Origin: an uncultured Bacteroidales bacterium
GTDB lineage: Bacteria > Bacteroidota > Bacteroidia > Bacteroidales > Bacteroidaceae
NCBI GenBank assembly: GCA_902775975.1
Contig: CACYOC010000003.1
Coordinates: forward strand, 1-64,000
Reading direction: 5' to 3'
DNA length: 64,000 bases
Below the pieces are notes generated by a model that saw only the letters and a list, made by a program, of their open reading frames with translations, did not search any database and was not told the DNA's origin. The position numbers were made by a program, and so were the translations under genes. Each line of letters starts with the position of its first letter. Within the stretch, counting starts at the first letter, position 1. Below, in pieces: positions 31,676 to 40,628 of the stretch.

Positions 31676-33739
31676 CTAATTCTTCGTTTCTTTGAACGCC
31701 TGTAAGCCACGCTGCAGGAAGTCAACGTATGCGCTGACATCCTCGTCGTATGCCCTGCTGGGCAACAACTGTCGGCCGTCAGTATCTAATATAATATAAT
31801 AAGGTTGGGCGTTGGCTCCAAAGCGCGTGCTTTGCAGATAACTCCAACGGGCTCCGACGGTACGCAGCGTCTTGTGGCGTCCCTGGGCATCGGTCACCTC
31901 AATAGGTTGCTCCAGCGGTGTCTTGTCATCGACAAAGAGCGAAACCAGCACATAGTCTTTAGTCAAGAGGTCAGCAACACGAGGATCTGTCCATACGGCA
32001 GCCTCCATCTTGCGACAGTTCACACAACCGAAGCCCGTGAAATCTACGAACAGCGGCTTACCCTCGGCACGAGCAGCAGCCAACGCCTGGTCGAAATCGG
32101 TAAAGCGAGCTACGACGGTCTTGCTGTTCAGATTGAAGTCCTGCGTACTCATAGGCGGTGCAAAGGCACTGACAGCCTTACAGGGTGCTCCCCACAAGCC
32201 TGGCACCATATAGACAGCAAAGGCCAGCGACACCATACCGCCCATAATACAAACGACGGGCATGGGACGTGCGGCGCTGCCTTCCACCTCGTCACTCTGG
32301 AACTTGAGCCAGCCACAGAGATAGGCACCCAAAAGGGCAAAGATGACTATCCACAAGGAGAGGAACACCTCACGGTCCAGGATATGCCAGCCGTATGCCA
32401 GATCGGCAACGGAAAGGAACTTCAGGGCAAACGCCAGTTCGATGAAGCCCAGCGTCACTTTCAGGATGTTCATCCACGCCCCTGACTTGGGCGCAGACTT
32501 CAGCCATGAGGGGAAGAGGGCAAACAAGGTGAACGGCAGCGCTAACGCCAAGGCGAAACCTAACATACCCACAGCAGGAGACAGCCAGTTGCCTGTGGTG
32601 GCTGTCTCGACGAGCAGTAGCCCGACAATCGGTGCGGTACAGGAGAACGACACGAGAACCAAGGTGAATGCCATAAGGAAGATGGAGAGATAGCCTCTGA
32701 CCTCTTCTCTGCAAAGCAGAGTGTGGCGTTGCGAATTCCCCTTACCTCTTACCTCTGACAGTTCGTCGGCCTTGGCATCGACCTTAGTAGCCCATCCTTC
32801 AGGCAACTTGATTTCAAACCACCCGAAGAACGAGAGGGCAAAGACCACCAACAGCACGAACAACAGGACGTTGAACACAGCATTCGTCGATAGGGCATTC
32901 AACGTGTCGGAGCCAAACAGGGCAGTGACGAACAGTCCTAACGAGAGGTAGATGACGACAATGCTAATACCATAGACGATGGCATCTCGAATGCCCTTGC
33001 GCTGGTTGTCCTTGGCACGCTTCAGGAAGAAGCTGACGGTCATGGGAATGATGGGCCAGATGCAGGGCATGAGTACTGCTAACAGTCCTCCTAATAGTCC
33101 GAGGAGGAAGATGGTGGTGGATGTTGGGTGATGGGTGTTGGGTGATGGGTGGTGGGTGATGGGTGATGGGTGTTGGGTGGTGGGTGATGGAGGTGCGACA
33201 TCTTTTTTACCGTCGGAGTATTCTCGTGCCTCCGTACCCTCGTGCCCCCGTGCCTCCTCTTGCGTCTTGCTGACAGTCACTTCGCCCTGATAGCGGAACT
33301 CCACCTGCGTAGGGGGCAGGCACATCTCGTCATTGCAAGCACCATACTCCAGATAGCCCTCGATGAAGAACTTCGGTTTCGTCACACGGACACGCTGCAC
33401 GAATGTCGCCTTCTTCTCAAAGAAGCGCAGTTCCATGTCGAACATCCTGTCGTACTGCTTGATGACATGGCCGCGAGGCATCAGTGTGCCTACCGTCTCG
33501 GCACCCTCCATCTTCACCACGTGAAACGTTGCCGACGTTGGTCCTTCGCTGCCTAAATCGGTGGAATAGACGTGCCAGCCGTCATCAATAGTAGCACTGA
33601 AAACGATTTCGCCAGCCGTCTCGCCAGTCATATTCCAGCGCGACGTGAAATGTACCGGATCCATCAGCTGTGCCTGGGCTGCCAGCACCAGGAAAGCCAT
33701 CAGCAGCGTAGAGCAGATTCTGTTCTTCATGACCATCAT
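31676..33739 (-). CDS. dsbD: DsbD-like thiol:disulfide interchange protein
   Basis: 687 residues. A signal peptide is followed by a periplasmic alpha domain (about 25-150, with the cysteine pair in YGACNDEMCLPP). The eight-helix beta domain carries its two cysteines in LMPCIWPIIP and VSFSCTAPIVG, and the C-terminal thioredoxin-like gamma domain has the active site CVNC in FTGFGCVNCRKM. It passes electrons from cytoplasmic thioredoxin to the periplasm. Between the alpha domain and the first helix is a 21-residue insert, rich in His, Pro, Ser and Thr (HHPSP/THHP units). It is encoded by nine seven-base repeats, 63 bases and therefore in frame. Confidence 0.9.
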   Translation of the reverse strand: MMVMKNRICSTLLMAFLVLAAQAQLMDPVHFTSRWNMTGETAGEIVFSATIDDGWHVYSTDLGSEGPTSATFHVVKMEGAETVGTLMPRGHVIKQYDRMFDMELRFFEKKATFVQRVRVTKPKFFIEGYLEYGACNDEMCLPPTQVEFRYQGEVTVSKTQEEARGHEGTEAREYSDGKKDVAPPSPTTQHPSPITHHPSPNTHHPTSTTIFLLGLLGGLLAVLMPCIWPIIPMTVSFFLKRAKDNQRKGIRDAIVYGISIVVIYLSLGLFVTALFGSDTLNALSTNAVFNVLLFVLLVVFALSFFGWFEIKLPEGWATKVDAKADELSEVRGKGNSQRHTLLCREEVRGYLSIFLMAFTLVLVSFSCTAPIVGLLLVETATTGNWLSPAVGMLGFALALALPFTLFALFPSWLKSAPKSGAWMNILKVTLGFIELAFALKFLSVADLAYGWHILDREVFLSLWIVIFALLGAYLCGWLKFQSDEVEGSAARPMPVVCIMGGMVSLAFAVYMVPGLWGAPCKAVSAFAPPMSTQDFNLNSKTVVARFTDFDQALAAARAEGKPLFVDFTGFGCVNCRKMEAAVWTDPRVADLLTKDYVLVSLFVDDKTPLEQPIEVTDAQGRHKTLRTVGARWSYLQSTRFGANAQPYYIILDTDGRQLLPSRAYDEDVSAYVDFLQRGLQAFKETKN
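33126..33188. repeat. Nine heptanucleotide repeats inside dsbD
   Basis: GGGTGAT, GGGTGTT and GGGTGGT units in exact seven-base phase; 63 bases equals 21 codons, so the reading frame is kept. Confidence 0.97.
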
Positions 33740-33753
33740 TACCTTCCGTAAGC

Positions 33754-34443
33754 TTACAACATCTTCATCAGCTCACGCATTCCCTCCGAGGCTCCCTTCT
33801 GTATTTGCGTGACACGACTGCCGGCACTGACAGGATTGGGATCGATGAGATAGATAGGCACGCCGGGACGCACATAGTGTATCAGTCCGGCGGCAGGATA
33901 AACTGCCAGCGACGTACCGATAATGATAAAGATGTCTGCCTCCTGACACTCGTCGGCAGCAAGGGTGATGTTGGGTACTGCCTCACCGAAGAAAACGATG
34001 TAGGGGCGCAACAGAGAACCGTCGCCAGCTTTGGTACCTGGGGCTATCTCGCAGTTGTCGGGCGTCAGCTGCTGAATGTAGCGAGGGTCATCGACATCGC
34101 GACTGCTACAGACCTTCATCAACTCTCCATGCAGGTGGATGACCTTCGAAGAACCAGCCTGTTCGTGCAGGTTATCAACATTCTGCGTCACCACCGTCAC
34201 ATCATACTTCTGCTCCAGTTCAGCTACCAGCCGGTGGCCCTCGTTGGGCTTCACACCCCAGCACTTCTTTCGCAGCATATTATAGAAGTTCGTCACCAGC
34301 GTAGGATCAGCCAACCAACCCTCGTGCGTTGCCACCTGCTGAACAGGATATTCTTCCCACAGTCCGTCAGCATCGCGGAAAGTCTTCAGTCCACTCTCCA
34401 CCGACATGCCGGCACCCGTCAATACGACAATCTTTTTCTTCAT
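33754..34443 (-). CDS. SIR2-family NAD-dependent deacylase
   Basis: 229 residues. The NAD-binding GAGMSVESGLKTFRDADGLW, TQNVDNLHEQAG, the catalytic histidine in HLHGEL (about H117) and GTSLAVYPAAGL are all present. The zinc-binding tetracysteine segment is not: between about 122 and 160 only two scattered cysteines are found (VCSSRDVDD..., DNCEIAPG). The enzyme may therefore be zinc-free, as other small bacterial sirtuins can be. It would remove acyl groups from protein lysines using NAD+. It lies 14 bases after dsbD's start on the same strand and diverges from the KDG-type kinase gene. Confidence 0.88.
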   Translation of the reverse strand: MKKKIVVLTGAGMSVESGLKTFRDADGLWEEYPVQQVATHEGWLADPTLVTNFYNMLRKKCWGVKPNEGHRLVAELEQKYDVTVVTQNVDNLHEQAGSSKVIHLHGELMKVCSSRDVDDPRYIQQLTPDNCEIAPGTKAGDGSLLRPYIVFFGEAVPNITLAADECQEADIFIIIGTSLAVYPAAGLIHYVRPGVPIYLIDPNPVSAGSRVTQIQKGASEGMRELMKML

Positions 34444-34521
34444 ACGCGTTCTTATTTTAGATTATTTGTTGCAAATATAGACATTTTTCTCTTATTTTCC
34501 AAATATATCGGAAATTTTTAT

Positions 34522-34529
34522 TACTTTTG
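34522..34529 (+). promoter_or_regulatory. -7 box of the KDG-type kinase gene
   Basis: TACTTTTG, 30 bases before the ATG at 34560. Confidence 0.7.
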
Positions 34530-34559
34530 CAGGGTCACTATCAAAACAATCGACTGACT

Positions 34560-35624
34560 ATGCCCAAGAACACATCACGTATCGTAACATTCGGAGAACT
34601 GCTGCTTCGCTTCTCCAAACCCGGTTCCCTGCGACTGACTCAGGGAGACATGTTCACCAGCAAATATGGAGGCAGTGAGGCTAACGTCGCCGTCTCGCTG
34701 GCAGCACAAGGCGAGCATGTCAGATATATCACCCGACTGCCCGACACTGCCGTAGGACGTGCAGGAGCCATGAGTCTGGCACAGCTGGGAGTTGATGTCA
34801 GCAACGTGCTCTATGGCGGACAGCGCATCGGCACCTACTACTTCGAACCTGCCGCCGGCATGCGTGCTGCCAAGGTGGTGTATGACCGTGACCACTCCGC
34901 CTACTACGACCTCAAGCCTGGCATGATACCCTGGCGCGAAATACTGAAGGATGCTACCGTCTTTCACGTGTCAGGCATCACCGCCGCCATCTCGCAGCAG
35001 GCCGCCGATGCCACCTTCGAAGCCATGGACATAGCTGACGAGTTAGGCATCGCTGTCAGTTTCGACATCAACTACCGCAAGAACCTGTGGAAATACGGTT
35101 CCGACCCTCGCGAGACGCTGCAGCGCATGCTTGCCCGCTGCGACATGATGTTTGGCGATGCCATCGAGTTCGAATGGATCAGCCAGCACCAGCAGCCCCC
35201 TTTCACTGCCACCGACACTCACTTCGAGATGCAGATGGAGGCCTACGGCGAATGGTTCGACGAGCTGCATGCCGCATTCCCCCGCTGCCGGCAGTGGCTG
35301 ATGGGCATGCGCAATATGGTGTCATCCAACCACCACACGCTGACGGCTCTGCTCTGGAGCGACGGACAACTGTTGCAGGCACCTATCTACGACATTCCAG
35401 ACGTTGTAGATCCTGTAGGTGTAGGTGATGCCTTTATGGGCGGTTTCCTGCATGCCATCAACATCTTCCCCGACGACCGTCAGCAACAGCTAAACTACTC
35501 GCTGGCGGCAGCAGCATTAAAGAATACCATCCCTGGCGATTTCAACCTCTCCGACGAAGACGAAATACTGGCCGTAGCAGAAGGACGCTACGACCAGCAT
35601 ACGCTTTACAAAGTGATAGAATAA
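34560..35624 (+). CDS. PfkB-family sugar-acid kinase (2-keto-3-deoxygluconate kinase-like)
   Basis: 354 residues from the ATG at 34560. The N-terminal FGELLLRFSKPG and YGGSEANVAVSLAAQG, FDINYRKNLW in the middle, and the C-terminal anion hole DPVGVGDAFMGGFLHA (catalytic Asp near 288) match the KDG-kinase branch of PfkB sugar kinases. It would phosphorylate 2-keto-3-deoxygluconate, the product of uronate breakdown. It converges on the DUF1537 kinase gene with a 14-base gap. The lyase-family gene at the far end of the facing operon could supply or use the same keto-deoxy sugar acids, so the two units may act together. Confidence 0.82.
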   Translation: MPKNTSRIVTFGELLLRFSKPGSLRLTQGDMFTSKYGGSEANVAVSLAAQGEHVRYITRLPDTAVGRAGAMSLAQLGVDVSNVLYGGQRIGTYYFEPAAGMRAAKVVYDRDHSAYYDLKPGMIPWREILKDATVFHVSGITAAISQQAADATFEAMDIADELGIAVSFDINYRKNLWKYGSDPRETLQRMLARCDMMFGDAIEFEWISQHQQPPFTATDTHFEMQMEAYGEWFDELHAAFPRCRQWLMGMRNMVSSNHHTLTALLWSDGQLLQAPIYDIPDVVDPVGVGDAFMGGFLHAINIFPDDRQQQLNYSLAAAALKNTIPGDFNLSDEDEILAVAEGRYDQHTLYKVIE

Positions 35625-35638
35625 TCCTGCCGGAGGCT

Positions 35639-36730
35639 TCAGAACAGTCCGCCCCACGGATAACTGCCGGGCTTCAGTGTCACTAATGTGCCGCATGCTG
35701 CACGCATCTGCACCACTCCGGGAGCTATCTGGCGCACCTCGTCAAACTGCTGCCATCCCAACATCTGCAGCGTAGCCCAAGCCGTGGCACCACCCTCAAT
35801 GATAAGCGACTGTGGACGATGTCGCTCTACTAAAGCCTTCACCTTCCGCGCCATCACCATACGCAAATGCGTGGCAGCCTCCTTGCCGGTACGGTGGGTA
35901 AAGGGCATGGTGAGAATCAGACTGTGAACGGTGTCATAAACTTGGCAATCCCACAGGTCGATATCGTTGCTGCCGTCATAAACCTCGCGCGGCATGGGTG
36001 CAATGGGGATTCCAAGGTCCAGGGGCTTACTCTGCGTGGAACCGCAGAGGATAAGCATGGAGGCTTTCTTGTCCTGATGGTATTCACTCCCCTCCATAAC
36101 AGGGAGGGGACGGGGACGGGTCTGTAGTACAGCATAAAACAAGTCGGCAGCACCCGCAAAAAGCGTCTTGCCGTCGTTGTATTGCGCCACGACGCTACGT
36201 ATGTGCTCTTCACTCTCCGCATCGGGCATGACGATACCGTTTTTCCTGGCATCGGGAAAACGTTCTTCAAGTACCGACGTCGTGGCAGGAAACTCTGGGT
36301 CGTAGCTGAACGCCGTCTCTGCAATAGGAACCTCTCTCACCTCTTTTATATAATAGACCCCTTGACGGATAATACGTCCTTTCGACGGATTGGCAGGCAG
36401 ATAGACAGCGCGTTCGTAGCCCGTAGCTGCCATCAGTGCCTTTAGCTCTGCCACCACATAACCACGCAAGGCAGAGTCGGTCTTCTTGAAAATGAGAAAT
36501 GAGGAATGAGAAATGAGAAATGAAGAGGCGATGCGACGGGTTTCTGCCACCGCCTCCTCCTCACTCATAGAGCGCGTGTCGGTGGCAATAACGGTAACAC
36601 CGCTTGTTGCTACAACATCACAACCCACAGCATCACCGCCAGCACACAGCAACTGCACTGGAAAACCCTGCTCCGAGGCAATACCTGCTATCTCCGCAGC
36701 CCCCGTGATATCATCCGCAATAACAATCAT
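35639..36730 (-). CDS. Four-carbon acid sugar kinase family protein (DUF1537)
   Basis: 363 residues. The N-terminal IADDITGAAEIAG (the DDxTGA substrate motif) and the C-terminal LIIEGGATAWA and GVVQMRAACGTLVTLKPGSYPWGG (nucleotide site) define the DUF1537 kinase family, characterised as D-threonate, L-threonate or erythronate kinases. The next gene upstream encodes its usual partner, a PdxA2-like dehydrogenase. Two repeats are read through in frame: heptamers give SSFLISHSSFLIF near residues 70-82, and a GC-rich palindrome gives TRPRPLPVMEG near 205-215. Length is at the short end for the family (commonly about 400). It is the last gene of the operon from 41525. Confidence 0.87.
   Translation of the reverse strand: MIVIADDITGAAEIAGIASEQGFPVQLLCAGGDAVGCDVVATSGVTVIATDTRSMSEEEAVAETRRIASSFLISHSSFLIFKKTDSALRGYVVAELKALMAATGYERAVYLPANPSKGRIIRQGVYYIKEVREVPIAETAFSYDPEFPATTSVLEERFPDARKNGIVMPDAESEEHIRSVVAQYNDGKTLFAGAADLFYAVLQTRPRPLPVMEGSEYHQDKKASMLILCGSTQSKPLDLGIPIAPMPREVYDGSNDIDLWDCQVYDTVHSLILTMPFTHRTGKEAATHLRMVMARKVKALVERHRPQSLIIEGGATAWATLQMLGWQQFDEVRQIAPGVVQMRAACGTLVTLKPGSYPWGGLF
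36086..36121. repeat. GC-rich palindromic repeat within the DUF1537 gene
   Basis: ACTCCCCTCC-ATAACA-GGGAGGGG followed by ACGGGGACGGG; in frame on the minus strand. Confidence 0.85.
36491..36525. repeat. Five heptanucleotide repeats within the DUF1537 gene
   Basis: AATGAGA, AATGAGG, AATGAGA x2 and AATGAAG, 35 bases in one phase. A second heptamer set (ATTTTTC/ACTTTTC, five units, 36741-36775) follows the gene's start and overlaps the end of the next upstream gene. Confidence 0.95.
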
Positions 36731-36752
36731 GCGATAGCAAATTTTTCACTTT

Positions 36753-37793
36753 TCATTTTTCATTTTTCACTTTTCTATATATCGCCATCCGCGTAGCATA
36801 ATCAATACTAAGCGTCATAGCAGAGTCGCTGGCAATGCCCTTTCCTGCCACGTCGAAGGCAGTACCGTGGTCAACACTGACGCGAATGATAGGCAGTCCG
36901 AGGGTGATGTTAACACCACTGGCACTCTCCATCTTTCCCGTTTCCTTATTCCAGTTGAAGGCACACACCTTCAAGGGGATATGACCCTGGTCGTGATACA
37001 TCGCTACGACGCCGTCGAACTGCCCACACTTGGCTTTGGCAAAGACGCTGTCGGGAGGTACGGGACCCTCTACGTTGAAGCCACGCTGCTGCAGTTCCTC
37101 GATGGCAGGAATAATCTCCTGTGCCTCCTCATAGCCAAACATACCATTCTCACTGCTATGGGGATTCAGACCAGCTACGCCTATGTGGGGTTTCTCAATG
37201 CCGAACTGGCGGCAGGCATCGTCGATGAGTTCAACACACTCCATGACACGGGCTTTCTTCACCAAGTCGCAAGCCTTTCTCAGCGGTACGTGGGTAGAGA
37301 CATGGATGACGCGGATGGCATCGTCGGCAAGCATCATAGCATATTTCTTGGTATGTGTAAACGTTGCGTAAATCTCGGTATGGCCGTCAAAGTGATGACC
37401 TGCCAAGTTCAGGGCTTCCTTGTTCAACGGGGCGGTGACGGTGCCATCAACCTCGTCAGCCATAGCCAACTCTATCGCCTTCTTGATATACTGGAAGGCA
37501 GCATTGCCGCACTGTGCCTGTACCTTGCCAAACTCAAAGGTGCTCATATCTACACACTGCAGGTCATAGACATCAATGGTACCAAACTCGAACTTGGCAT
37601 CCTTCACGCTTTTCACGGCATGGACCTTCAAGTCATAGCCTAACAGTGCTACGGCCTGGCGCATGATCTCGGCATCGCCTGTCACGATGGGACAGCACTT
37701 CTCGTAAGTCTCTTTGCGATTCAGGGCGCGAACCGTAATCTCCGGACCTATGCCGGCAGGATCGCCCATGGTGATTGCTAATATTGGTTTCAT
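36753..37793 (-). CDS. PdxA2-like 4-phospho-threonate/erythronate dehydrogenase
   Basis: 346 residues of the PdxA family: MGDPAGIGPEI at the N-terminus, TAPLNKEALNLAGHHFDGHTE, the metal histidines in MYHDQGHIPLK, and SVDHGTAFDVAGKG. True PdxA acts in vitamin B6 synthesis, but a PdxA2 paralogue works with DUF1537 kinases to oxidise and decarboxylate 4-phosphothreonate or -erythronate to dihydroxyacetone phosphate. The adjacent DUF1537 gene (23 bases downstream) makes that the better call. A role in B6 synthesis is not excluded. The C-terminal residues KVKNEK are encoded by heptamer repeats. Confidence 0.88.
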   Translation of the reverse strand: MKPILAITMGDPAGIGPEITVRALNRKETYEKCCPIVTGDAEIMRQAVALLGYDLKVHAVKSVKDAKFEFGTIDVYDLQCVDMSTFEFGKVQAQCGNAAFQYIKKAIELAMADEVDGTVTAPLNKEALNLAGHHFDGHTEIYATFTHTKKYAMMLADDAIRVIHVSTHVPLRKACDLVKKARVMECVELIDDACRQFGIEKPHIGVAGLNPHSSENGMFGYEEAQEIIPAIEELQQRGFNVEGPVPPDSVFAKAKCGQFDGVVAMYHDQGHIPLKVCAFNWNKETGKMESASGVNITLGLPIIRVSVDHGTAFDVAGKGIASDSAMTLSIDYATRMAIYRKVKNEK

Positions 37794-37809
37794 ATTCTTC
37801 TGGGTTACG

Positions 37810-37857
37810 TCGTTATTTCGAAATGTCGATATGTCGATATGTCGTTATGTCGAATTA
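37810..37857. repeat. Six octanucleotide repeats (TCGATATG type)
   Basis: TCGTTATT, TCGAAATG, TCGATATG x2, TCGTTATG, TCGAATTA fill the gap between the PdxA2-like and Fe-ADH genes. Confidence 0.95.
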
Positions 37858-39000
37858 ATATAATGAATTATAAATATCGCGGGCATCCTGCTCCGTGACT
37901 TCTCTCGGATTGTTCTTCAACAGGCGCTGCACTTGCATGGCTGCTTTTGCCATACCGTCAACAGCCGTTTGAGGAATACCTAAGTCCGTCAGTTTCTTGG
38001 GAATACCGACAGCCTCAGCCAAGCGGTAAATGAACTCAACACCACGCTGGGCAGTCTCTTCGTCGTTAGCACCGGGCTGACAACCCAAGGCAATGGCCAC
38101 TTCGGCGTGACGCTTGACATTAGCGGGCATATTAAACTTCATGACGGAAGGCAACAGGATGGCGTTCGACAGTCCGTGGGGAATATGGAACTCACCACCC
38201 AACGGATAACTCAGGGCATGGACAGCAGCCGTATTCACAGGTCCTAAGCACAGTCCTCCATACAGTGAACCGAAAGCCAATGCCTCGCGAGCCTCCACGT
38301 CTTTACCGTCCTTCACAGCACGTTCCAGATGAGCTGCGATGAGACGGATGCCCTGCAGCGCATAGATATCGACTGACGGATGAGCAAACTTATTGGTATA
38401 GGCCTCGATGCAGTGGGTCAGCGCGTCCATACCGGTATCGGCAGTTACCTTGGCTGGCACTGTCCAGGTCAGCTTCGGATCGACATAGGCAGCATCGGCA
38501 ATGAGGAAAGGCGAAACGATGCCCTTCTTCAGGTGGTCGCGCTCGTCCAGCAGGATGGCGTTCGGCGAAACTTCTGAGCCCGTTCCTGCCGTCGTGGGCA
38601 GACAGGCAAACCACAGACCCTTCTTCTTGATAAAACCTGTACCGAAGCAGTCGGCAGCCTGTTGGTCGCTATGGGCAAAGGCTGCTACCAGCTTGGCAAC
38701 GTCGAGGACGCTACCGCCGCCAATACCTACTACGCTATCAGCACCAAACTGACGGGCCTTCTCCACAATGGCGTTGAAGTCGTTGAGCGTGGGCTCAGCC
38801 ATAATCTGGTCGAACACTTCAATATTGACACCTGCTGCCTGCAGGTCGTTCAGCGTCGCTTCGATAAGCGGACGGATGGGAGGAGCTGTCAGCACAAACA
38901 ACCGCTGGAGTCCCATCTTCTTGTAATCTTCTACTAATGTCTGGATGCAGCCCGTACCGAAAACGATTTTCTGTGGCTGCAATAAAGTGATATTTTTCAT
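37855..39000 (-). CDS. Iron-containing alcohol dehydrogenase
   Basis: 381 residues. The NAD-binding GIGGGSVLDVAK (about 94-105), the TTAGTGSEVS segment, and the metal ligands D/H in DALTHCIEAYTNK and HALSYPLGGEFHIPHGLSNAILLP place it in the group III Fe-ADH family. In this operon it could oxidise a hydroxyl of a sugar acid or reduce an aldehyde from the lyase reaction; the exact substrate is open. It sits between the symporter and the PdxA2-like gene, with repeat-filled gaps on both sides (octamers at 37810-37857 and CT-rich repeats at 39005-39060). Confidence 0.9.
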   Translation of the reverse strand: MKNITLLQPQKIVFGTGCIQTLVEDYKKMGLQRLFVLTAPPIRPLIEATLNDLQAAGVNIEVFDQIMAEPTLNDFNAIVEKARQFGADSVVGIGGGSVLDVAKLVAAFAHSDQQAADCFGTGFIKKKGLWFACLPTTAGTGSEVSPNAILLDERDHLKKGIVSPFLIADAAYVDPKLTWTVPAKVTADTGMDALTHCIEAYTNKFAHPSVDIYALQGIRLIAAHLERAVKDGKDVEAREALAFGSLYGGLCLGPVNTAAVHALSYPLGGEFHIPHGLSNAILLPSVMKFNMPANVKRHAEVAIALGCQPGANDEETAQRGVEFIYRLAEAVGIPKKLTDLGIPQTAVDGMAKAAMQVQRLLKNNPREVTEQDARDIYNSLY

Positions 39001-39072
39001 TTCTTTCTGTTTTAATTTCTCATTCTCTTAATTTCTCATTCTCTCATTTTCTCCATCTCCCTTGGGCTGCGC

Positions 39073-40623
39073 TCACTTCTTTCTATCCTCATAATAGCCC
39101 CAGATGGTAAGCTCCTTGTCTGCCAGCGGAGTCTTGAAGAAGAAGCTGGCAACATAACCCACCACCAGGACGATGAGATGCGAATAGACGCCTAACATAT
39201 ACTTATGGTGTGAGAAGTTCCAGTCACCCAAGTCGAGCAACGTCTGTTTGACGCCATCGCCATCGATGTCAACCTTCGTCGATGTCAGCACGGCGTATGC
39301 CGTATAGAGCACGGCGACGGCAATACCGATATACAAACCCTGGCTGTTGGCGCGACGGCTGAACAGTCCGAGGATGAAGATGCCGACAATACCAGCCGAG
39401 AAGATGGCATAAAGCGAGAACAGGGCTCCTAAGACGCCCTCGCCGCCCCACGAGATATACAGACAGGCAACGCCAATGGCTCCCAAGCCTGCTGCCACTA
39501 CCATCCAACGGCCGAAGTTCAACTGCTCCTTGTCGGTAGCCTGCTTACGGAAACGCATATAGTAGTCTTGCACGGCAATGGCGGAAAGACAGTTCAGGTC
39601 GCTGTCTAACGACGAGATGGCAGCGGCTGCGAGGGCAGCAATGATGAGACCGCGGATGCCTACAGGCAACTCATGGGCAATAAAATAAGGGAATACCTCG
39701 TCGGCTTTGATACCTTCAGGCAACAAGGGGGCACCCTGTGCATGGTAATAGGCAAAAAGTGCCGTTCCGATGAACATAAACAATGCCCAGATAGGAACAC
39801 TCATCAGCACACCGATGTAGGCGGCTTTCTTAGCTTCCTTGTCATTCTTGGCAGCGAGGTAGCGCTGCACGATGGTCTGGTCAGTACCATACTTCTGTAA
39901 AGCATAGAAGATACCGTTGAGCACCATGACGATGAATGTCAGTTGTGTCAAATCCCAGTCGTATGGCCCGAAGCTAATCTTGTTGTATTCGGAGGCGATG
40001 CGGAAAGTCTCGGCAGGACCGCCTTCGATGCCGAACAGGAGGATGCCGATACAGATGATACCTCCGCCAATAAGCAGGAAACCCTGTGCCACGTCCATCC
40101 AGACAATAGCCTCCATACCTCCGAAAAGCGTCAATATAATAATGGTAACGCCCAAAATCAGTACGATGGTATAGATATTCATGTTGAGGAAGGTAGCCAA
40201 CGCCATGCTAACGAGGAAAAACACCGTGCCAGCTTTCGAGAAGTGTCCTAACGTAAAGGCGAACGAGCTGTACAAACGGGCAAACAGTCCGAAGCGACGC
40301 TCGAAATACTCATAGGTCGATAGGCGTATCACTTTACGGAACAAAGGAACGATCACGCCTACCAGTGCCAACAGTACGATAGGTACCATGAGTCCCTGCA
40401 CCAAGAGTATCCAGTTGTCTGCGTATGCTGCACCGGGATAGGCCAGGAAGGTGACGCTGGAAATCAGCGTAGCAAAGATACTAATGCCTACTGCCCAGGC
40501 AGGAATCTTACCGCCACCGGCAAAATACTGCGAAGTGTCTTTCTGCTTATGGGCAAACCACACTCCGGTGCCAATAGCTGCCAAGATAGACAGCAGCACG
40601 ATGATATAGTCTATCCAATGCAT
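39073..40623 (-). CDS. Sodium:solute symporter (SSS family)
   Basis: 516 residues with 13 or so hydrophobic helices. The SSS signature appears as a Gly-rich start (FAGGGKIPAWAVGISIFATLISSVTFLAYPG) and AALAAAAISSLDSDLNCLSAIAVQDYY in the helix-8 region that binds sodium. The likely cargo is a sugar acid, given the surrounding kinase, dehydrogenase and lyase genes. It lies five bases after the lyase gene's stop, so they are co-transcribed. Confidence 0.9.
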   Translation of the reverse strand: MHWIDYIIVLLSILAAIGTGVWFAHKQKDTSQYFAGGGKIPAWAVGISIFATLISSVTFLAYPGAAYADNWILLVQGLMVPIVLLALVGVIVPLFRKVIRLSTYEYFERRFGLFARLYSSFAFTLGHFSKAGTVFFLVSMALATFLNMNIYTIVLILGVTIIILTLFGGMEAIVWMDVAQGFLLIGGGIICIGILLFGIEGGPAETFRIASEYNKISFGPYDWDLTQLTFIVMVLNGIFYALQKYGTDQTIVQRYLAAKNDKEAKKAAYIGVLMSVPIWALFMFIGTALFAYYHAQGAPLLPEGIKADEVFPYFIAHELPVGIRGLIIAALAAAAISSLDSDLNCLSAIAVQDYYMRFRKQATDKEQLNFGRWMVVAAGLGAIGVACLYISWGGEGVLGALFSLYAIFSAGIVGIFILGLFSRRANSQGLYIGIAVAVLYTAYAVLTSTKVDIDGDGVKQTLLDLGDWNFSHHKYMLGVYSHLIVLVVGYVASFFFKTPLADKELTIWGYYEDRKK

Positions 40624-40628
40624 AATTC

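Noticed and set aside
36753-37793. PdxA of vitamin B6 synthesis
   Set aside because: Sequence alone allows it, but adjacency to a DUF1537 kinase and a sugar-acid operon favours the PdxA2 role.
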